From: Sisyra terminalis | Lineage: Eukaryota > Arthropoda > Insecta > Neuroptera > Sisyridae | Reading direction: 5' to 3' | DNA: 64,000 nt | Assembly (NCBI GenBank): GCA_958496175.1 | Contig: OY292274.1 | Coordinates: forward strand, 35,875,482-35,939,481 | Shown here: positions 58,330-64,000 of the stretch, one piece after another | Layout: every line of letters starts with the position of its first letter | Numbering within the stretch: the first letter of the stretch is position 1 | Translations under genes and position numbers: made by a program | Notes under the pieces: model-generated | Database searches by the model: none | Told to the model about the DNA's origin: nothing | Seen by the model: the letters and a program-made list of their open reading frames with translations, nothing else

Positions 58330-60369
58330 AATACCTAAAATTTTTCTCTATTGATTAAAATTGTATTGTTGCATCTTAAGTGAAATTACTGTAATTAATA
58401 AAACACATTTTGGAAATGGGAAAAAATATTTCCAAATTTACAATAATTGATGGAGAGTTTTAAAGTCATTGTTAAGGCTTCCAAGCTGATCAAATGAAGA
58501 ATACTGAATTTAACTTTTTCGTTTTTGCTATTAATCTTAAAAGTCATACGATTTAGTGATACATTTTAATTTAAAATCGTTATATCGCTTGTTTAACATT
58601 GTTATTGATTCATTAGAGCTTTTATTAGTAGTAATGGCTATTCATTAACAATATCAGATAAATTAAAACAAAAAATTACCTAAGTAATTTCCTGTGCTCA
58701 ATTAGTATAATCTATTCCCGAGATTACTTGTTCTTTTTTTATTTTTTATATAGATTTTCTTTGGAACAAGAAATAAACGTAAAAGTAAACTGTTTCATCG
58801 GAAAATTAATTTAATTTTTTCAACACTGATTTTTACCTATTAATAAATCTCTACTTCAATTAGTTTCTTTCCATACTTGTTCAAATTATATTTAATTGCA
58901 TTAAAAAAAATACTTAGAACTTTTAGTAAGGAAAAACAATTTTTCACTTCAAATCTCGTACATATTTGTACTTATTTTAAAAAATCGTTTTTTGACTTTT
59001 AACACCAATAAGCAGTAAACGAAATTTAATAAAACTTAATTTACAATGGAAAAAATGAGAAACATGAATAGGAACATAAAATGTGTGTTTTAAAAATATA
59101 GGTATAACTAAATATATAAAATTGCATTTATGTAATGAAGATTTTTTGTTCTTTGTTGAATGTGAAAAATTAGCAAATAAATAGCATGTAATTGTTTTCT
59201 TTTGAAACTATAAATATATGATTACAAAGCACTTGAAAAATTGATTAACAATTATTATAAATTAACTTTGAAATCTTCTTTCTGAATATTAAATCAATTG
59301 TTGTTGAAGCAAGTCACGTCGTTTCACCAAAACAGAACGAAATGCATTTTTGAGCACGTTTCAAATAAATTATCTGTCACTTACATTATTATTACAGCTT
59401 GAACCACAAACTCCATAACTAAATTCATAGAAAACGCCCCTCGTTTCCTATCGGTGTTAAAGTATCTTATTTTGGAATGGATTTCAATGCTTTATCACGG
59501 ACGAGCTATTAAATAAATCTTTATCCATTAATACTAAAAGTAGCAGTTTTACAAATCTGTCAATTATGGAAATTTTATCACATGCTTTCGACGATAGTTT
59601 CAATGCTATCCAGATTATAAAGATACATTTATTCTCTTCAAACTTTAAAATGTTTCACGATATTTTTATAAAATCAGTATACTGACTAAGGAATCAAAAT
59701 ATAAATTTCTCAATAATATGTCAAAAAAGTTTTAAAGAAAAAAAAAGTAATCAAAAGATACAATTTATTTCTAAGTTGATATAAATCGTCGTAAAATTAA
59801 TATTATGATTTAAAATGCTCATTTAAGGTAACAATTATTCAATTAAAAAACCGCTAAAACCAAATAAAAGAACAGAATAACCACACCATATTTGTTATCA
59901 AAGCTTTAATGCCTATTCCAATATAAAACGAATCACTAATTACAAGGTTGTAACAGTTCTAATTAAATGAGTATGTCATTAAAACATGAAAAAAACTATT
60001 GCAATTTAAAAGATCAATGGATAATAAACCTACAATTTATTTGAAAAAAAAATATAAAAATAATTCTTTGAAAACGTAAAACAGTATCTAAAAAGTTGTT
60101 TTTATTTTAAACACGATGTTTCAATTTTTTACAAATTTTGCTGAAAATTAATCATTTGTCGTTATGATTCGGTTTAAATATACAATTAATAAAGGTAACT
60201 GACATAATGAAAGATTTGATAAACTTCAATGGTAGTAGCGAAAAAAAAAAAGTAATTAGCTAATGTATTTTAAACCAAAATTAAGAAATAACCAATAAAT
60301 TTACAATCATTATGTTTTATCTCACAATGTAAATTTAAAAAAAATTCTATGTCTCAAAATTACTACATA
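58330..60369. other. No gene seen
   Basis: Very AT-rich; no repeat or frame that I can support. Confidence 0.4.
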
Positions 60370-61811
60370 GGGTAGCGGTACTAAATATTGAACAAGCTCC
60401 ATTTATTGAACGGGCTGCGTAGGAACTTAATTTTTAGAATAATTTGAAGTTTGATTTCATATTGAATATATACCTAATTATTAATTAATACTTATATTGT
60501 AAATATAAATGGTCACATGTGCAAACATATTGCGCAATAAAACTAAAAAAAAAAGTTTGTGGACACCTGTCAGTAAACCATGAAAACTGGTCATTAGAAA
60601 CTTAACTTTGTTGTGTTTAGTAAGTACTTTTACAGTCAAATTTTATAAGTTTAATAACTTTGTAATAAATAATTTAGTATTTATCATGAAGTTAAAATAG
60701 CAAAGATTAGTTGTCAGTAATTGTTTTTATTATAATTGTCGCTGCAATTTAAATATTAATCTGTTCAACAATTGGTGTCGTGAATTATCGAGTGCACCAT
60801 TAAAATGTTCGTTGGTCAGTAATTAGAACATTTATTAAATTTAAGGCACCATTGAATGACCAGGGTATTATTTGCAGATAATGATAAGTTTATCTTAAAG
60901 TTTATGGTTTCAGTTTTAAAGAATTCACAAAATAATTAATAATAAATTTAAATAATACATATTTTTTTTAAGTTAAAGCAAGTATTTATTTTATTTTCAT
61001 TCTAGATAGGTAACTTACTTAACTGTGTCTTAAAATGACATCAAAACCTCTAATTAAAAACAAAGAGTCAGTTCAAAACCGTCAGAGATGGCAATATAGT
61101 CTTGAGGATTTAGAAAATGCTGTGAATAGTGTTAAAAATTCGGAATTAAGTATTAACAAAGCTAGTCAGCAATATAATATACCAAAGGGTACTTTATTTA
61201 ACAAAGTAAAACAAGACCAAGTTGTTCCCTGTAAGTTAGGTCAACGATTGAAAAATTGAAAAAACGTGAACAAAAAAAAGAAGAACAACGCAAAAAAACA
61301 AAAGGAAAATATAGAAAAATATAGAAAAAAAGATTAAAAAAGAACTGATCAAACTCACTGCACCTAACAAGATACAACGAGGTACGTTACCAAAAAACGA
61401 TGCCAAAGACCTGTGATTTATTCCGATAGTGACTAACGTGTTAATTTGTTAAAATTATTTATAATTTTAAAATAAAAATCCAAAGAATAAAAAAATTAAT
61501 AATCCAGATAAAAAATAAGTATAGTTTTGTAACTATCATAAATGTGACACTACTGTTCAATATTTGGAACATGACCGGTCAATATTAAGTGCTAGGTGTT
61601 CAATATTAGGGACAATCGGCTGTAATGACTTTTATCATAATTTTAAGTAAATTATTAAATAATAGAATAGAAAAAACATTAAAAATTGAAAGCTAATATT
61701 TCAATAATAATATAAATGATTGTAACCGTTCATTAGGTTAAATAACAATTTTGTATGAAATGTCTTTTTGTTGTTTTTATCAAAAATGTTCAGTATTTGG
61801 TACCATTACCC
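60370..61811 (+). mobile_element. pogo/Tigger-like transposon, internally deleted
   Basis: The left end reads GGGTAGCGGTACTAAATATT and the complement of the right end GGGTAATGGTACCAAATACT; the similarity continues to TGAACA. TA flanks both ends (60368-60369, 61812-61813), the duplication of the Tc1/mariner/pogo superfamily. Inside are a psq-type HTH frame (61035-61259) and, from about 61255, a Lys-rich reading similar to a transposase C-terminus (KREQKKEEQRKKT). The DDE core is missing. Subterminal GTTCAATATT repeats lie near the right end. Confidence 0.72.
61035..61259 (+). pseudogene. psq-type HTH remnant of pogo-like transposase
   Basis: Its 74 residues contain RWQYSLEDLENAVNSVKN followed by LSINKASQQYNIPKGTLFNK. 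This is the pattern W-x-x-E-x-L-x-x-A ... S-I-x-x-A-x-x-x-Y-x-I-P-x-x-T-L of the pipsqueak-type DNA-binding HTH. That domain opens pogo/Tigger transposases and proteins derived from them. The frame stops at 61259 soon after the HTH, and no DDE domain follows, so it is most simply a truncated transposase. A small DNA-binding protein still made from this frame cannot be excluded. Confidence 0.7.
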
Positions 61812-61860
61812 TATTTTGATTCTTTTCTAATATGTATAATAATAATAAAACGCAAACGTA

Positions 61861-61983
61861 GCCTACTGGTGTCCGAGTGGTATAGGCGGCTGTTTCAAAA
61901 TTTCGATATTTCTTGATATACGGGTTTTTCTTAACCCTAGAGTCACTAAAGACTTTATAAGTAATAATGCGACGGTAAATACA
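61861..61983 (+). repeat. tRNA-derived SINE (family S), box B lost
   Basis: It starts GCCTACTGGTGTCCGAGTGG, a good box A. The box B part is deleted; the body CCCTAGAGTCACTAAAGAC and tail GCGACGGTAAATA remain. It is the only copy of six in plus orientation. Confidence 0.65.
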
Positions 61984-61997
61984 ATTAAAAAAATAGC

Positions 61998-62217
61998 AAA
62001 CGTATATAATTTGTATGTATATCAGCAAAGACAAAGAAGAAATATTATAAGTACTAATATGTGAGTGAAAACGAAATATAACTGTCTCAAATTGGAAATA
62101 ACTGATTCGTATCATTTGTTTCAACTGTCATTTCAATTTTATTCAATTACTAATTTTTGCCATTTGGACGTTGCATCAGCATTGAGATGTGAGTATTTCA
62201 CGGGAAGTTACAAGTAT
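61998..62217 (+). repeat. Unknown repeat family R, copy 3
   Basis: It runs from CAAACGTATATAATTTGTAT to TATTTCACGGGAAGTTACAA, about 15 bp after the SINE. It matches copies at 49540 and 51285. Confidence 0.6.
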
Positions 62218-63162
62218 TATATATTCGCAACCCGAAACAAATGTTTCATTTTCACATAAATTATTGAACTACTATCGGCATGTAAAAAAAGCTTCAGTCC
62301 AGTAATGCACAACTATAACCACGTTTAATAAGGCCCTTTGTGAACGTTTATTGAGGATTGGTTTGTTGTTGCAGAAACAAACTTTAGAGCTTAAATACCA
62401 AGCAGTTTTCTCGTGTTTAGTTTTGGGGTTAATTTAGCGAGGTTATATATCTGCATTTGTTACAAAATATGAATAGCTCAAACCTCATCAGTTTCGCAAT
62501 TGAACGAAACAAAATAAATTAATTCTGTACAATTGAAAACAAAAATGTTCTTCTAATTTACCTAAAACGTCATTGATATAAATAAACAGTAGCATAACGT
62601 ATGTTTTCGCCGCCCGGAGTTAACCGAAAATTCACTACCTCCTATTTTCATTATTAGTTAAGAAAAATGGTAAAAAGTCAAATACCTTTAAATACTTTAA
62701 TTATTTTAAAATGCACTTTTCGTGTATTTTGCAAGGCACAATCATTTATGGAATTATCAATATCAATATGCCACCTCATTTTCATGTGCCGCCCGGAGTC
62801 ATCCACCATATTGAACCAAAACTACAGCTGTTATTTCATTTATGAAATATGTTTGTCGTTATGTAAGTGTTCGCAACTGTTTTATTTTTTTATTTTTCTA
62901 AATTAATCAGATTGCCAATTCTTGAAATAAAGTACTTCATATCTAACAGCATTAATGCAACTTTTGCATTTATGCAAATCTTCTAATAGCGACTCACGAA
63001 GCAAATTCTCAAAGGTTATGATAAAGAAATCTCAGAAAGACCATATTAAAAGACTTCTAAACCTAGGAAGGAAAGATATCATAATTCATTTCAATTCTCT
63101 TAAGCCCCCTAGACATAGGCTGGGAAACATACATAAAGATCCAATTTTTATATTTATTTCAA
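62218..63162. other. No gene seen
   Basis: Contains GCCGCCCGGAGT twice (near 62609 and 62790) in a mostly AT-rich stretch, suggesting an old local duplication. No gene. Confidence 0.35.
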
Positions 63163-63380
63163 TTTATGTACACTTCCGAGGAAATTAGGATCCATTTGAG
63201 ACCGGTTAATAATCGTTCTTTTTTTTATTTTTTCGCAACGTTTTAAATATATTATTTTTATCATACTATGATCGCCTGAAGAAGAAATAATACCTATAGT
63301 TCGAAACGTTGCAAAAATAAAAAACTTTATTAACCAGTCTCAAATGGATCCTAATTTCCTCTGAAGTACAGATAAATTAA
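63163..63380. repeat. Long inverted repeat, ~80 bp arms
   Basis: Left arm 63163-63244 and right arm 63302-63380 are near complements (GGAAATTAGGATCCATTTGA against TCAAATGGATCCTAATTTCC), with a ~57-nt loop. The right arm begins with CGAAACGTTGC after CCTGAAGAAG, wording often seen at ends of Penelope-like and similar retroelements; that link is only a resemblance. Confidence 0.6.
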
Positions 63381-63569
63381 AATTTTAGATTTAATTAAAA
63401 AGATATTTGAGGTTTTTTTTTTTTAAATTTTAACTGTTCAGAAAGGGAAAGAGATAAAAGATTTTTTACTCTATTGAAAGACAATAGTAGTAGTTATCTA
63501 AATTTTGATGTTTTTTTATCATTATCTTTGATTTTTTATGGCTGTATTTCTTAATTAACGTTAAATAGT

Positions 63570-64000
63570 TTTTAGTTTACTTCTATCGTCCCAGGGATTT
63601 CCCTGTTAGATCCTTGGATTAGAATCGTCATAATGGGATATTTTTGGAATTTCCCCATTAGGTCATAACTGGAATTGCACAATTAGGTCGCAACAGGTTT
63701 TTGCGTTATATTCTAATTCGAAATATTTCTAGGGTAGTGCTTCTGAAACTGAGGAGCGCGACGACCCCTTAGGAGCCTCGAAAAATTTTATAATAATAAT
63801 TAATGATACCTTCAATATACCTAAATAAAGTACTGATGGTCACTAAATTTTAAAAAATTTTGGGGTTGGGAGTTTTCATTTTTTTGTGATTTAGGGAAAA
63901 GTGGGGTGCAAAAGGGTTATAGTATGAAAAAGTTTGAGAAGCACTGCTCTAGGGAATTTCAATAGGGACCCAATAAGACCAACTTAAAAATTTCTAGTCG
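63570..64000. repeat. Unknown repeat family U, copy 2, split by a MITE
   Basis: It carries the same words in order as 50420-50605 (ATAACTGGAATTGCACAATT; GGGACCCAATAAGACCAACT). A hAT MITE at 63735-63946 interrupts it. Confidence 0.55.
63735..63946. mobile_element. hAT-type MITE (212 bp)
   Basis: The left end reads TAGTGCTTCTGAAACT and the complement of the right end CAGTGCTTCTCAAACT. Flanking octamers TTCTAGGG (63727-63734) and CTCTAGGG (63947-63954) match 7 of 8. Subterminal GAGCGCGACGACCCC is typical of hAT. Because it splits a family U repeat, the empty site can be inferred from 50420-50605. Confidence 0.82.

Noticed and set aside
63250..63310. Hammerhead ribozyme
   Set aside because: CUGAAGA and CGAAAC occur, but the helix between them (stem II) has no acceptable pairing and the cleavage-site helix is unclear.

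Overview
The window is AT-rich insect nuclear DNA: short introns (54-90 bp) beside long repeat-filled ones, GT-AG splice sites, three genes with clear animal orthologues (RNPS1, NDUFS7, AUTS2/tay bridge) and a dense load of insect-type transposons (hAT, Helitron, Jockey-clade LINE, tRNA-derived SINE, pogo-like DNA element). I cannot fix the order; nothing suggests prokaryotic or viral origin. All gene models were built by eye from reading frames, splice signals and phase agreement.

Layout. 1-20 kb has no host gene that I can see. It is a transposon graveyard: nested hAT-type elements, one 5.4 kb hAT-like unit carrying a SINE, a MITE and a decayed Jockey-clade retrotransposon (intact gag-like ORF1, broken EN-RT ORF2), Helitron ends and fold-back repeats. 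20.0-35.7 kb holds two tandem, same-strand paralogous genes for six-transmembrane, cyclic-nucleotide-binding-domain channels of the HCN/CNG superfamily. They are called gene A (20007-25915, 518 aa) and gene B (26058-35732, 540 aa) here. All exon phases agree and neither has a stop. Gene B starts only 142 bp after the stop of gene A. Their long introns carry the transposons, including a head-to-tail triple Helitron array.

35.9-45.0 kb is the conserved gene block: RNPS1 (minus, convergent with gene B), NDUFS7 (plus, divergent from RNPS1 over a short shared promoter region) and the 3' half of tay/AUTS2 (minus, convergent with NDUFS7). RNPS1 probably has its ATG split by an intron; tay has a 36-nt microexon. 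45-64 kb is probably intron or upstream DNA of tay. I found no exon there; it carries hAT MITEs, three copies of a ~220 bp unknown repeat, an internally deleted pogo-like transposon that keeps a psq-type HTH, and long inverted repeats.

The most unusual items are the tandem divergent channel pair (one lacks the GYG filter and the cAMP-contacting Arg), the mosaic Helitron tandem array inside the gene B intron, and a set of hAT-like insertions whose duplications nearly all have a central TA.
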